DNA of 64,000 nucleotides from Thereva unica (taxonomy: Eukaryota; Arthropoda; Insecta; Diptera; Therevidae). Made by a program: the position numbers and the translations under genes. The notes beneath the pieces were generated by a model. It saw only the letters and a list, made by a program, of their open reading frames with translations, searched no databases and was not told the DNA's origin. Within the stretch, counting starts at the first letter, position 1, and each line of letters opens with the position of its first letter. Below, one piece after another: positions 31,640-44,144 of the stretch. The stretch spans positions 434,001 to 498,000 of the forward strand of contig OX465285.1 in assembly GCA_949987705.1 (NCBI GenBank). The letters are read 5' to 3'.

Positions 31640-32430
31640 GTTGTCGGGAGTATCCAAGAACGGAAGCTTTACTTTTTATTACACTTAATTACATAATCAT
31701 AGAGGTGTTAGTGAACTAATGTCTTAAAAGAGATTTACACTTGTTCTTTATTAGTGTGAGGCTGAGTCACGATTATTTATTTTCGTTCTTTATCTTTTTT
31801 CACTATTTTGTTTCTGTTCAAATACTTCAATAGTTTTAATAGACAACTTTAAAACAACAAAATAGACAACACCACAAATTTTTCACCAATTAATATGAAA
31901 ATAGTTGAGAGAATCTCTCACCGGATATTTAATGTGCATAGACAGGTGGTGTTTTGGCGATATTAATCACCGCGGACAGGTGTTTACCAGGTTATTTTAT
32001 TACTTCCGTCATTCCATTTGTACGGGAGCCTTGTTGAATGGAAGTTTTACGTTTAGGAAGTGATTGGTGTGATTATGGAAAATCGATTTTACGTTTGCGA
32101 GTAATAATCGTCGGTCTTAAATATTTGCCACAATTATTTATCTTTTATGTACAAAAATATAGTTTTAGAGGGTTGGTTAAAGTAAGGTTTAGTTAGGAGT
32201 AGTTTATAACGATGTTTTGACGCGGAAGGCAAAGTTTAAACCAAAGGAAACGCAATTTCTTGGCAAATGTTTACTCAGATCGACAATTCGAGAGGTGTTA
32301 CTATACAAAACATGGTAGCAAAAATACTGTCATCCATAATTCTTTGTAAGTCCGAAGATAAAATAGATTGCCAGCTAAGAGTCGTATTCACAAACGAAGG
32401 TAAACCCTTAATTCTAATTTTATCATACAC
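31640..32430. other. Intergenic, nothing recognised
   Basis: AT-rich sequence after Nos. No coding frame above chance, no transposon motif and no RNA gene recognised. Confidence 0.6.
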
Positions 32431-32439
32431 AACAAATAA

Positions 32440-32890
32440 TTTCTAATTCCAGTTCTGCTCCTATAATCCCTCATGGGACATAGGGCGGTAATAGTTGTCC
32501 TCCAGCAGACTCGGTTTTGTACAGCAGCTCTCAGCTCCAACCAGGATCTGCAAGTTCTTGTGGTCTCTGCTAATAAGGTTCTCCTCCACGTTGTTCTAGA
32601 TCCTCTATGACAGGTTTCTTGCGGGTTCCAGTCAAGGGCTGTCTGGATAGATTCTCGTACTTGTGTCTCAAGGTGTGGTTAAATTAATCCCATTTCCTTC
32701 GCCTGATTTTGTCGGCTCTCTAATCGGCGCCATAGTTCTTCATTTAAAATTCTATCTTGCCAGCGGATTTTTAGGATACGACGGAAGCATCTATTTATGA
32801 AAACTTGAAGACGCCTTGTGATGAATTTGGGTGACTTTCCATGTTTAGCAACCACCCAAAAGAACTGCCTACTCTGGTAAAAGAAGACTC
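32440..32890 (-). mobile_element. RTE/CR1-type LINE C-terminal fragment
   Basis: The minus strand reads QVFINRCFRRILKIRWQDRI and NEELWRRL, then after small frame changes ALDWNPQET, TTWRRTLLAE and VCWRTTITALCP. This is the well-known C-terminal block of RTE-like pols (INRCLRRILxIxW...ALDWNPQGxR...TWRRT). Non-functional fragment. Confidence 0.8.
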
Positions 32891-33128
32891 CCTCGGTCTT
32901 CGCTTGAAAAAGGCACGCACAGCGTCAAATCGTCCGTAAGACACACAAATGAGGCAACTACGCCCGAGTGAAAATTCTACTTTTCGAAAGACACCCCGCT
33001 ACAAGCATTTATCAATAAAAGACGCACGTTGAGTCGAAACGAAACACTATAGAGAGCGACATTGTAGCTTTACAAAATTGAATTGGACGAAGAAATTAAG
33101 CAATTATCTTTATTCCCATAAAGAAAGC

Positions 33129-33235
33129 TATTAGCGTACTCAATAGACCAGTTCTCGTCCGATTGAGTAGGTCAAGCAGCATTGGACGTGATTAGTACTT
33201 AGTTGGGGGACCACACAGGCATTTAGAGCGTTCGA
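33129..33235 (+). repeat. 5S rRNA-derived sequence, copy 1
   Basis: Contains GTTCTCGTCCGAT, then GTCAAGCAGC and ATTAGTACTTAGTTGGGGGA followed by CC. These are in the order and spacing of insect 5S rRNA (A box AAGCAGC; C box TTAGTACTTAGATGGGGGAC). The 5' end (TAGCGTACTCAATAGACC) and the 3' end deviate from 5S, and the final stem is not formed, so it is not a functional 5S gene. It shares derived changes with the copy at 44145. Confidence 0.8.
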
Positions 33236-33289
33236 CTACGAATACATTCGGAAGAATTTTCAGATTTTTGTGCCTGTAGAGGGACCGTA

Positions 33290-33690
33290 AATGCTTCTGT
33301 GATAGTCGTATTATTTCAATTGTAATCCTTCCTTAATGCTGGCCACCATACTATTGATCCATATGTGTGGATTGGAAGTTAGATGGCTGTGTGCATCCAT
33401 AATACCATTTGCGCCACTATCAAAGCATTTTCTGGCATGAGAAGAGAACTATTTAGGCCCTCCTGACTCTTTCTTAAGTATTGATCGTTCAGTTCAGTTT
33501 AGGATCAAGTATAACACCTAGGTACTTGATTCCATCCAATATTGGCAGTTAAGAGTTGGTTTCTTTTGTTTTATGTATTAAACAGAATCTGTTCTGATTT
33601 TTAAGGGTTAACGTACAGACCGTCAATCTGCTAACGCTGTTCAGATCTCCTCCCATTGCTCATTACGCTTAGGGAGTTCTGGCAATTAGT
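33290..33690 (-). mobile_element. R1/LOA-like LINE, RT thumb fragment
   Basis: The minus strand gives LDGIKYLGVILDPKLN, then WMHTAI and, in a shifted frame, HTYGSIVWWPALRK. It is the same region and family as the + strand element at 48650-49960 (nearly the same CATATGGATCAA and TAGTATGGTGGCCAGCATTA words). Relic with stops. Confidence 0.78.
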
Positions 33691-34479
33691 TAACTATTAA
33701 GTGAGGAATAAAGTATACTCTCAAAGAAAAACTCTAAATATCGCGACTCCTGAAGAAAACGTGGACTATTGCGCAGGTGGTAGGCTTGTAGGCAACGCTG
33801 CGTAAAAAATAATTTGAGACACACAAAGATGCTAGAAAATCTACTTCAGGTCTACTTCTTCTTTTTCTTCTTCTTCTTTAACGGTTCTACAACTGGCATT
33901 CAGTCCTTGCCTCTCGCAACTTTTCTCTCCACCCATCCCGATTCTGAGCCGATGTCATCCAGTTTGGCATTTCTAAGCTCTGAGCGTCTTGGTCCACGCC
34001 ATCCTTCCAGCGAAGGTTTCCGTCTCCGAGAACGATATAGAGCTCATGTTATCGAACCCAGGAGGTGTTTAGCCCCCACTCTTCCTTGTTTTCTGCCTAT
34101 GGAGTCTATGGAAACCCCCCGGACCCCTCCCCAACAAATTTTCAAGTACGCCTATTCCTGTTTCTACTACGAAAACACAAATCCCAGTCACTACATTTGG
34201 AGTTAGCTTTCTAATACTGTCAGAAAATTAATTATTTATGAGGTAAATAGATATTGCGAAACTATGTAGAATTGACTATGATTCAGGTTGTCTGAAAGGT
34301 AATTAGCTTCCACCTAATACAACACGGAATTTCGGTAGAGAAAAAAAGGTCGTGAAAGTGGGTTTGTTTAATTAGTGCCATCTATAGAGCTCAGTTTTAA
34401 TTAAACTTGAAAACATTGCTCATAATCATTTAGTTTGTGTGTTTCGCCCTATGAAATATTTTATTTGTTAAAATGTTGT

Positions 34480-35680
34480 TCATTTTATTTTATTAAAAAA
34501 AAATACCACCTACACTAATATTGCATATAAAAACAACGAAACAAAATATTCTTAAAAAAAAACTTTAATTCAAATAAAAACGCACACAAAATCGAATCAT
34601 TGCAAAAATTAAAATTCGTGTTTGTTTTTGCAAATATGGAATATTAGGGGGATTTTCAAAATGCATCACTCCTGAATTCAGCTATAGACCCCAAATGCTG
34701 AATTCTGTATTGATGCCGTAGTGATGCATTTTGGATACCCATACTTTCAAAAGTAAAGCAATATCAAGAAAAACTTAAAAAAAAATTTTTATCATATCAA
34801 CACCAACTTACTAAAAAAAATTAATAATTAAGAAAAAAATATCAACAAAAAAAAGTGGCAACAAAAACATTTCAATTAATTAATAATATTTAAATCAAGC
34901 TAGGAACTAAACTAGATTTCAAATTGAATCAACTTAAAATCAAAAAAATACAAAATATTATGAAAATGAAAAAAAAAAATCAAAATTTTTGACCAAATCA
35001 AAATAAAAACAAAATCTTCTTCCTTTTTTCTTTCTTGAAACTAAAAATAACTTTTTGAAAAACCAAAAAAAAAACAAAATCATCGTCTTTAATATTAAAT
35101 TTCATTCCTAAACTAAATAAAATCACAAAATGTAAATATTTTAAATAAATCAAAACTACTAGAGCAAAAAAAATTATACTAGAAAAAAAATGACAAAAAA
35201 TTAATAAAATAATCGCAAAAAATATTTTTTCTAATCAATAAATAAATTAAATAAAAATTAAATAATAAATAAATGTTTGTAAAATTTCTCTTCAATTGTA
35301 ATCTTGTATTTTTTTTTTGTTTTTATTTTGTTGTAATTATTTTGTTGTTTTTAAACAAATGTTTTTTGGCTCAAATTTATTATTATTAAAAACAAAATTT
35401 CATAGTCTATAAAACAAAATTTAATATCAAAAAAGCAAAAATTGTTGAATAAAATGATGAATAAAAAAAAATCGATGAAGTTTATAGCAACAAAAAAAAT
35501 GGGAAGAAAATATTTCGAATTATTTAAAACTTTATTCAAATTTATGAAACAGGAAAAAAAAGTCTTTCGGTCTAAAAATGAAACAAAAATCGTTATTTTA
35601 ATCTTAAATAAAAAAAATTAAAAAATACTGAAAAAATGTTTTTTGCTGTACGTTTTTTTAACTTAAAATTTGGAACGGGG
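34480..35680. other. Extremely AT-rich block, about 1.2 kb
   Basis: Made almost wholly of AAAAAT, AATAAAT and TTTTT runs, with hardly any G or C on the + strand over long stretches. No gene. The 62-codon frame at 35351-35539 is a composition artefact. Confidence 0.85.
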
Positions 35681-35689
35681 TATATTTCG

Positions 35690-36800
35690 TAGAGATCCCA
35701 GTACCGGTATTAACTTCTGCGCCTTTAATGGTGGTTGATCACCCAATCACTTAAGTTTTAGGTCATATTGAGATCTCTGTTTTTTTGGTAACGATACCTA
35801 AACCTTTAAATATCTCGATTCTCTCCCGAAACAACGACGGAGACTATCTGTGAATATTCAAAGATGAAATCTATAAACCCTGGGATCGTCTTCTGTAGAA
35901 AAGTCAGCAAGGCTTCCAAGCCTGTTGCTTCTTTTGTTTTGTCTGCACCGTCTGCTACTGCCGAGATACTTTGGGACCCTGGATTCTGGACTGCTGGTTC
36001 CCTTACCAATCGTTTTGTTTCACGTACCCGTACTCGAACTCCTCATGCTAACACTTCCATTCTGAGTGCTCCACACAACGCCGGCCCTAGCGCTTGTTGA
36101 AGGTGGAGCGAGCCGGCGCCCTTGGTTCGAAAATTGTATTTCCAGTTGTCCTAGATAAAACTTTTTCGAGTACGGCCTGCCTGCCATTTCCTTACGGGAT
36201 TATATCTCCCCTTTTGCAAGCCTTTATGGGCTGGGGCCCCATAAGGATTTCGATGGTGGATTTAGGGTCACAGTTCCGCCAGTAGCGGCAATAGAGAAAG
36301 TACGTTTTCTCAGAGTTGCTTTCCCGACGTTTCGCCAACAGCACCACCTTCTTTGGAGGCTATTTAGTTGTTTGTATTGCATAGTTGAGCATTAGGGCTT
36401 GCCCCAGCTAGTAAGGTTGAGGTGGTGGGGAGAGTCACTTTCTAGTTAAAAGTGGCTTCTCCTGACATCAGTCCAAAATTGCAGTGTTCACCATCCTGAC
36501 TACGTCATCTCTGTGAATTTTATGCGGTGCCCTTTGTGGAGTATTCTCCAGTCCTACACCCTTAGGTTCTTCTTTAGGACCCCTATCCTTTCAGCATAAT
36601 GCCAGTGGGGTCATCTGTTGCTGCCGGAAAGTATCCGATTACAAAAAGGCTGCGTGGCAGCTTGTACCCATCTACAGCAACAAGGCTTGCTTCTTCCAAG
36701 GCTTAAGGCGGCCCATCATAGAGGGCGCACCGACCCCTACTGACCTGGGCTGTTCTGAGGCCTGAGCCAATTCGGCTACCGCCTCCAGAAGACCATCCTT
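35690..36800. other. Unassigned, probably transposon-derived
   Basis: GC content rises sharply after the AT-rich block. No domain was recognised on either strand. The region runs into the ORF1-like repeat at 36800, so it may belong to the same antisense LINE. Confidence 0.4.
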
Positions 36801-37000
36801 GCACCGTAACTAGTTGTTTCGTGGTCAGAAGCTTGTTAGTCGCAAGCACGCCAATTCTGACACTTTCCGCTTTTTGACAGAAGGTCGGCTTTGGAGAGTC
36901 GTTCTAGACTTCATTATGGGTGCGTCCGACTTTTCTGAAGGATTTCAAACCTCCGAAGCCTTCGCCCTTTTTGCAGGGTTATTATGCCCTAATGAACATC
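36800..37000 (-). mobile_element. LINE ORF1-like repeat, copy 1
   Basis: Shares, in the same orientation as 40490-40690, the words TAGTTGTTTCGTGGTCAGAAG, TTTGACAGAAGGTCGGCTTT, GTCGTTCTAGACTTCATT and GGGTTATTATGC. On the minus strand the copy at 40490 reads PAKRAKASAIW, PRMKSRTTPKPTFCQITKS and VRIDVLATD, like a Lys/Pro-rich LINE ORF1 linker. The assignment to ORF1 is tentative; the repeat itself is clear. Confidence 0.6.
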
Positions 37001-38519
37001 CAGATGATCTAACCCTCTTCTTATTAAGAAAATCGGTATTCCTTTCTTCCTCAGGGGCCGCGCAGGCCCTACCAGCCTCTACACGGGAGTAGCCAGCATG
37101 CAGATATCACATAAAACTTTACGGGCTGCGCCACCCCGTCTTCTGAAAGCGATCGTTTTTTCGAGTCGCCTCTCCGATTAGGTGCCCTTACTTCCGCAGG
37201 AGATCTAAGGCGATCTTCCAATGAAGGATTGATCTCAACGTACTCCATCCCTGGGTTTACGGGCTCAGACTGCCCTCCCTGAAAAAGAATCCCGAAAACT
37301 TTCCTTCACTGGGACACTGGTGTTCGAATCATATTGATGAGTACATAGACTTGGCTAGCTACAAACAAATCCCCTGGAAAACGTGCCATCAATATTTTAG
37401 TTTTTGCTTGAAATTCTTTTTCACATTCGTTTTAGCGCCCCTTACCACCTGGCGCCTAGAGCGACCGTTCCACTCGCTCTTTCCTAGGGCCGGCGCTGGA
37501 AAGGCTCATCTACATCTACTCACGCACCATCCAGACTAACCTAAACTTACTAGCAGACATTGCATCCTGACTTGAAGGACATAATTTTGCACAAAGGGTT
37601 GGACTTGACCATGCCATATACAAAAATTAAAATTATTTTATATATCTCAATAGTAATAAAATTATCTGTAAAAATTTCAAATTTCTACGAACTAAAATAC
37701 CTGAGAAAAAAATCTAAAATTTTTTGACTCGCGGTTTGTCCATATCTACTAATAAATTCCATGGTGTTGTTTTTTCGAATTTTGTTCTGAATTTCAGGAT
37801 TTGCACCAGGGTATCATAAATCGCAGGCAGCAAGTCGATAACCTGAACTCAGAGCACACAATGAGCTGATCACACCACTACCACTGAAAAATAAATAAGA
37901 ATTTTTAACTATTTCCGTCTTCCGCGTGCGCTTCATTCATAACTTTTGTCAAATTTTGTATTGAAATTCAGGATTTGCACCAGGGAATCATAAATGGCAG
38001 GCAGCAAGTCGACAGACTCAATTCCGGGCTGATCGCACTTCCCGCCGCCCTTTTTAACTATTTTCCTATTCGTCAATTTGTTTTCTCTCTCATTCTAAAC
38101 ATTGGCCGCGTGCGCTTGCTTCCTTCATTTATTAAATTTTGTCAAATTTGTCTCTCTGGATCGCACTTCCCCTTAATATAAAATAATTGATAGATTCACA
38201 ATTGCATTGTATCAATTTCATTCTATTTTATTTATAATTAGCCAAAAATGGTCGATTTTCTTTTAATATCTCAGAAAAAAAATCAAATTCCTGGCGAGAG
38301 CGCAGGGATGCTGTATTAATTACCCCTTTTATTAGTTTCGACATTCGATTAGAAATTAAAAGATTATTTTTATTACTGAAAGCATTTATTTTAACAAAAT
38401 AAGTTACTTGTGGGCTTTTCATTATTATGTTACATAAACAGATCCATCTTTCATGGCTGTATGTAAGTATGTAGGAATATTTTAATAATTTTTGAAACAC
38501 CAACTAGCGGCTAGACGAT

Positions 38520-38880
38520 CACTTCTAGTTGTCGGTTGCAGATTTTGGACATACATATCCGTAGAGTGATTAAATAAGGGTGCTGATCTTGTTAATTTGA
38601 AGGTAAATGTTGATTAACTTCTGGCATGATGGTGGCGGCGGCAATGGCGATTGTAATTAATGCCAAATTGATGCACGGTGGAGTTTTACCCTGGAATCGG
38701 CACGGTGATGAAAGGTTGATTGATTAATGAACATGGATGTGTCTACACCCACGGTAATTGACTTATTTCCTTCCAATGACGATCCTTCAAATTTTTTTAC
38801 ACAATATCCTCAACAGGTACTAACGGCCCGGTCCATACACAAAGTTATTTAACAGCAGACACCGCTCGGACCGTGCATGC
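38520..38880. other. Central segment of foldback element B, unassigned
   Basis: More balanced base composition than its surroundings, with GGTGGCGGCGGCAATGGCG and repeated ATTGATTAAT words. No coding frame. It could be captured host sequence or the element's own centre. Confidence 0.3.
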
Positions 38881-39028
38881 CTTCCTGTGTTTTCTGCGAA
38901 GAAATTTAAAGAAGAATTTAAAGTTTTTTTGCATTTTTTATTCGAAAATATTAAAAAAATATACTTTTCTGCTTCCATTTTGTTTTTTTATGTATTTGAC
39001 AGTTTCTTTGCTGAGAACATAAGATTTT

Positions 39029-39067
39029 CACGGTATAGAGAAAGACAGAGAGTTTCTGTATACCGTG
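39029..39067. repeat. Short inverted repeat CACGGTATA...TATACCGTG
   Basis: Nine-bp perfect arms around a purine-rich 21-bp centre (GAGAAAGACAGAGAGTTTCT and one more base). It lies in the centre of foldback element B. Confidence 0.8.
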
Positions 39068-40489
39068 GATATTTTATTTGGAAAGAGAGAGAGAAAAAAT
39101 AATTAGCAAAAGTATGAAAAAAAAAAACGATCCCAGTGTAGGAAATAGTGCAAGCGCTTATGGGGTAATCAGAGAATTCATGCATGAAAAATCAAATAAA
39201 GTAAGTTCTTCTATTTGTAATAACTAAGAAGCGAATAGGTAATAACTACACTTTAGTCGGGCGAGAATGAAACATGTCAGAACGTGCTGAAGGTACCTTT
39301 TACAAATGTAATGTCTGGTAAGTGTACTTACCACCCTAGGACATCTACGTGTAAAAGTAATCGATTCTGTAATTGGTAATGTAACCTATTGACATTACAA
39401 ATCGACACTACTCAATCGATTCGGTAATGCTTACATTTCCTACTATGTCGATTTCTCCTACAGAATTTGCAAGTATGGGTGATTTATTCCCGATGAAAGA
39501 ATGGGAGAAAAAAACAATGTTTTACTTCCATATTCTTGAGGAGAAGTCCAAGGAAATATTTAAAGAGAAGAAGGAAATAGTAAAGAATACTTATTTATTT
39601 TTTAGTAGTAGTAGTGTGATCGTGTGTCCCAAGTTGAGGCTGTCGACTTGCTGCCTGCCATTTATGATCCCCTAGTGCAAATCCTGAAATACAGTATAAA
39701 ATTTGACAAAAGTTATGAATGAAGCGCACGCGGTCGATGGGTCAGAATGAGAGGAAAAACAATTCGAGGAAGACGGAAGTTATATTATTAAGGGGAAGTG
39801 CCATCCTGAAAATCACTACAAAATTTATGAATGAAGCAAGCGCACGCGAATGAGAGAAAAAGGAATAATAGGAAGATGGAAATACGTAGTGGAAGTTCCT
39901 GAGTTGGGGATGTCGGCTTGCTGCCTGGGATTTATGGAACCCTGGTGTAAATCCTGAAATTTAGTACGAAATGCGACAAAATTTATGAATGAAAACGCAT
40001 GCGGTCGGTGGTTAGAATGAGAGGAGAAACAATTCGAGGAAGACGGGAATAGTTAAAATTTCTTATTTATTTTTTAGTGGTAGTGGTGTGATCAGCTGAT
40101 CGTGTGCGCTGAGTTGAGGTGTCGACTTGCTGCCTGCGATTTATGATTCCCTGGTGCAAATCCTGAAATTCAGAACAAAATTCGAAAAAACAATCCTCTT
40201 GACACCATGGAATTTATTAGTAGATATGGACAAACCGCGAGTCAAAAAATTTTAGCTTTTTTTTCTGGTGTTTATTTTATTTATTTAGTCCGTACAAATT
40301 TGAAATTTTTACAGATAATTTTGTATTTGTTATTGAGATATATAAAATAATTTTTATTTTTGATTTTATTTATGTGGCATGGTCAAGTCCAGCCTTTTGT
40401 ACCATTAGCACGTTGTCTCCTTCAAGTCTGGATGCAATATATGTAGTGGGCCGGGGATGACCGTGTTGGGGCACCTGTGAAAAAAAATC

Positions 40490-40690
40490 TAGTTGTTTCG
40501 TGGTCAGAAGAGTCTTCGGGATGTCAGTCGCAAGCACATCAATTCGGACACTTTTCGTTATTTGACAGAAGGTCGGCTTTGGAGTCGTTCTAGACTTCAT
40601 TCTGGGTGCGTCCGTCTTTTCTGAAGGCTTTTCAAACCATATGGCCGAAGCTTTCGCCCTTTTCGCCGGGTTATTATGCACACAATTTAA
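40490..40690 (-). mobile_element. LINE ORF1-like repeat, copy 2
   Basis: Direct repeat of 36800-37000 (see there), on the other side of foldback element B. The minus strand frame reads PAKRAKASAIW, then PRMKSRTTPKPTFCQITKS. Together with copy 1 it brackets the foldback element in direct orientation. Confidence 0.6.
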
Positions 40691-41015
40691 GTGGTTACAA
40701 TGACCCAAGAACAACTAGACTGTGGAACAGCTTCCCACAATCAGCATTCCCGAACTCATACAGCGCCAAGATTTTTCCGTGCTGAAAACTCGCGGGCGCC
40801 CCCCACCTTAGCTACAGTTAGCTGCATTGCCCAAAGGTCTCGTCGAGGACTTGGTCGATAGCACTTTGCTGTGATTGTGTTTTGCTGAAGGGATTCCCTA
40901 GTTTTTGTGACCTTCAAACCCTGGACATGTGCACACTCTAGGACCTATTGTCAGCACATTGAACCCCACGATTTTCAGGGCAGGGGCTTAAACTCGATTT
41001 AGAATTTCCACTCTA

Positions 41016-41112
41016 GGCCCCTGTGTTGAAAGTCGTAATCCGACTGAAACGTCACTTTCTTCAACTCAAACGACTTGTCGTGTCGTGACAACTCGACTTT
41101 CAGTACAGGGGC
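41016..41112. mobile_element. 97-bp miniature inverted-repeat element
   Basis: The left end GGCCCCTGTGTTGAAAGTCG is inverted at the right end (GGCCCCTGTACTGAAAGTCG), 18 of 20 identical. No certain target duplication. Too small to code. Confidence 0.75.
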
Positions 41113-41119
41113 CAACGGT

Positions 41120-44100
41120 TCGTACGAAGTCTTCCCAAAGTCACGGTCTATGAACCCATTGTCTCGTGGGTTTGCACCAGTGTGTGTATAAAATATACAG
41201 CTGTTGGACCAACAAAGTGACAACGTAGGTCGCCCAACCGATGTATCGTGTAAAAGCCCCTTTAGAAAAATCGGAGGTAAATTTTTAGAAATGGGGTTTC
41301 AGAGTAAAATCGGCCCAAACAATTTTTGATGTAATTAGAGTGATTTTTGAGTGCCTCATAGTAATTTTTAGTACGACCGGATAGGGAGTGGGTTGCGAAT
41401 TGAGGGGAGTGTACGATTTCCGTAGTGCCGCAGTTTGACGATAGATTTGATGAAGCACCAAATATCGATATTTGAAATTCGAAGTTGTTAGGTAATTAAA
41501 GTAACAGGTCATACGTATACAGGTCATATCATAGCTTTAAGGACGACAAAAACAGTTGCATTAAAAATTCCTGCTCCTGCATCAGTTCCTGTCTTTAAAA
41601 GTATAAAGCGAATAAAATTTGAAAGAAAACTTAAGCTCGTCAGAGTTATTCGTCTTAAACAGTAGTTAAATAGTCAAGTGGAAAATAAACAGCAGTCTCA
41701 AGTCAAAATCCCTGGTGGCAGTCAGTCCCCTCGGGGCATGAAAATTTCGTTTTCTCGTCTTCGTCAAGGTTTCCAGTTGTCCCCGGTTGAGGAATGACTG
41801 TACTAAATGAGGTCCTTTTATGCCAGGACAAAACTGGAGACTAATTGTTTTTTTTTCTTTAAATAAGTTCATTTACTCAACAAAAAGAAAACTCTAGATG
41901 TTGTCCCATGCTCCCTCCACAAGCAGATACCTGACTGGCAACTATAGAATAATGCATAGAGAACTACAAAATTCATGGCTGACTTTTTCCATTATCCCTG
42001 ATCAGATAAATCCTTCCATAACTGTTTTTTTTCCTCCTTTTCCTTCTGAATTCAATTAAACTTTGCTGCACATGCAACAAACCTTAAACAGGATTTACAT
42101 ATTGCATCGCAGGAGCTTGTGAATATTGTAAGAGTGCAAACGTGAAATAGATAGGACAACTTCATTAGCTCTTCCCTTTGAGAGGACGTCTTTTGGGCTC
42201 CCCCGGGGCGAAGTAGTAAGAAAAAGAAAGTTTTTAACATTTTTCAAGGAATCACCCCAAAGCAAACATCCATCAATCTAAAAAGGAGCATAAATTATGC
42301 TCGAGGACTGCTTTAATTTTCTAGAAACAAAATTTGTGCTTACAGGAAATTTGTGAAAACTTTGAGCAATTTTTTTTGCTGCAAGAAATGTGTACTTTTT
42401 GAATAGTTTATTATTTATAGGAGGGGATGAAGTTTTTGGTATCGAGAGAGATCTGCTTGAGAAAGAGGCTGGCCTACAACAGGTTTAAGCACCGAGTAGC
42501 TTGGTACATAGTAGGACAGTATCAGCAGTTCATTGAAAGGTGAGGTGTGTGGCGGTGGCCAGTGCATGGTCATTCTTTGACGGCCACTCAATACCTAGCT
42601 AACAACTAAATGAGTGAATAGCAGCTCTCAAAGAAACCAACGTATCCATATCACAGACACATCTACTTTAGAGTCACCGAGGAGGACGCAGATTATACTT
42701 CATTGTAAAATAACAAACTCTCAAGTTGAGATCCGCCCCAAAGTAGCTCTTCATACACTGTCAAAAGGGGCAAGTAAAAATGGGCTTACAGCGGGCAAAA
42801 ACCGGCCGCTTGGCTTTTTAAGGGGGATGTGAAGGCCGTCGAATTTTTAACGGGACCTCATATGGCCTCACTCACGTTTTGGCCACACTTGGTCTGATCT
42901 AGTCTAGTTCTAGTAGTTTGGTTTAGTTGACCTGGTCACCGGACACAGTTCTCTAAACTACCACTTATAGAGAGTCAGAATGCCTGAGAACCCTCACTTA
43001 TTAAAAGAACGAAAAGAGACATGCCGAAGACATCTTAAAACACTTCGCACAGACGTTTCTGTACCGCAAATAAATTGTAACGAAGCATGAAATTAATCAC
43101 AATTAAAGCGCCTCCCACGGGGAGCGTTGTAGCAAGCAAGCGTGGCCTCCAAACATACGAGTTCACCCCAATCCTCCAAGCGCAACACAACTACCTACCA
43201 GCCTCCCCTCCACCCAGTTACAATCACAGATATCATAACTCAGCTTTAAACACGGAGCAGGACATTGCACTTTTACGCTTGTTCCAAGAAACATCCCTTA
43301 ACGGAATTTAATGTGCACGAGCATAAATTATCCTCCACCACGAAGGAAGCGAAAATGAGTGGTAGGGTGTCTAGGGCTGATGATGATGATGTTGGGGATT
43401 TATAGCTACACAGAGGAGCACCTAGAAAAACTCCCCAGGCACGAATCTGTTTCAGGGGTGGGTAAAAAAATTCACTTGTTGCTACACGTTCTTGCCGGAC
43501 CCAGCAAATGGAGTTATGATAGCTCCCCCTTCAAGAGGGAAGGTGTACATGTGTAATTATGCTCTTTCGTTGAAGGCGCTTTTAATATTGTACTCCACTC
43601 GCTCGTTTTTTATCTGTTAAGACAAATTCCCATCACAACAAAACATTGACTCTTCCACAACCGCAGTTTTAGGGGCTCTAAATCAATATTCACAACTGCT
43701 AACGTGAGAACAAATCTCTTTAGAGCGGCATCTGTTGCTTTGTGAAATAATCATTTCGGCGAAAAACTTTTCGCTTTATATCACACAAAAAGCAAATGGA
43801 TGATTTCTGAATTGGATTTCACGAGGGCGCACTTGAGTAGGACACACCAGTTGTACCAGTGCAGCAGGCACACAATCGGCATCTATTTTTAGAGTGATTT
43901 ATACTGTACACGAACGAACTGAAAATTGATGTTTGAAATTAACGTTGATTGTTTGAACGTGAATTCTATTTTATTTGTTATTTTCCAATGGTGAAAGCAC
44001 TTTGTTGCCCGTTGACTCCCTCTAATGGAATATTGGACATTCAATCCATCCAAAGTTTTACCTGTTAATCGCATATGTTGTTATAGTTTAGTACCGTCAA

Positions 44101-44140
44101 TGGAAAGGTTGAACAAGTCAATGGGTATTGTTGGTGAGCG
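41120..44140. other. Intergenic, nothing firmly recognised
   Basis: No conserved coding frame. Around 42840-43090 there is a CAAATAAATTG polyadenylation-like end after a mixed-composition block, which might be a solo LTR, but paired ends were not found. Confidence 0.5.
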
Positions 44141-44144
44141 CAAA

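Larger units (their letters stand above)
37560..40440. mobile_element. Foldback-type element, copy B (2.9 kb)
   Basis: The left arm (about 37560-38230) begins TGCATCCTGACTTGAAGG, then GGACTTGACCATGCCATATA. The right arm (about 39590-40440) ends with the inverse of these. The GGATTTGCACCAGGG...GCAGGCAGCAAG unit occurs twice in the left arm (near 37798 and 37973) and about three times in the right arm (near 39645, 39900 and 40115). Arms also carry CATATCTACTAATAAA and TCGCACTTCCCCTTAAT. The centre (38240-39580) is unrelated, AT-rich and without a transposase that I can recognise. Confidence 0.82.

Noticed and set aside
42840..43085. Possible solo LTR with a polyadenylation-like CAAATAAATTG end
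   Set aside because: TG...CA ends and a target duplication could not be located.
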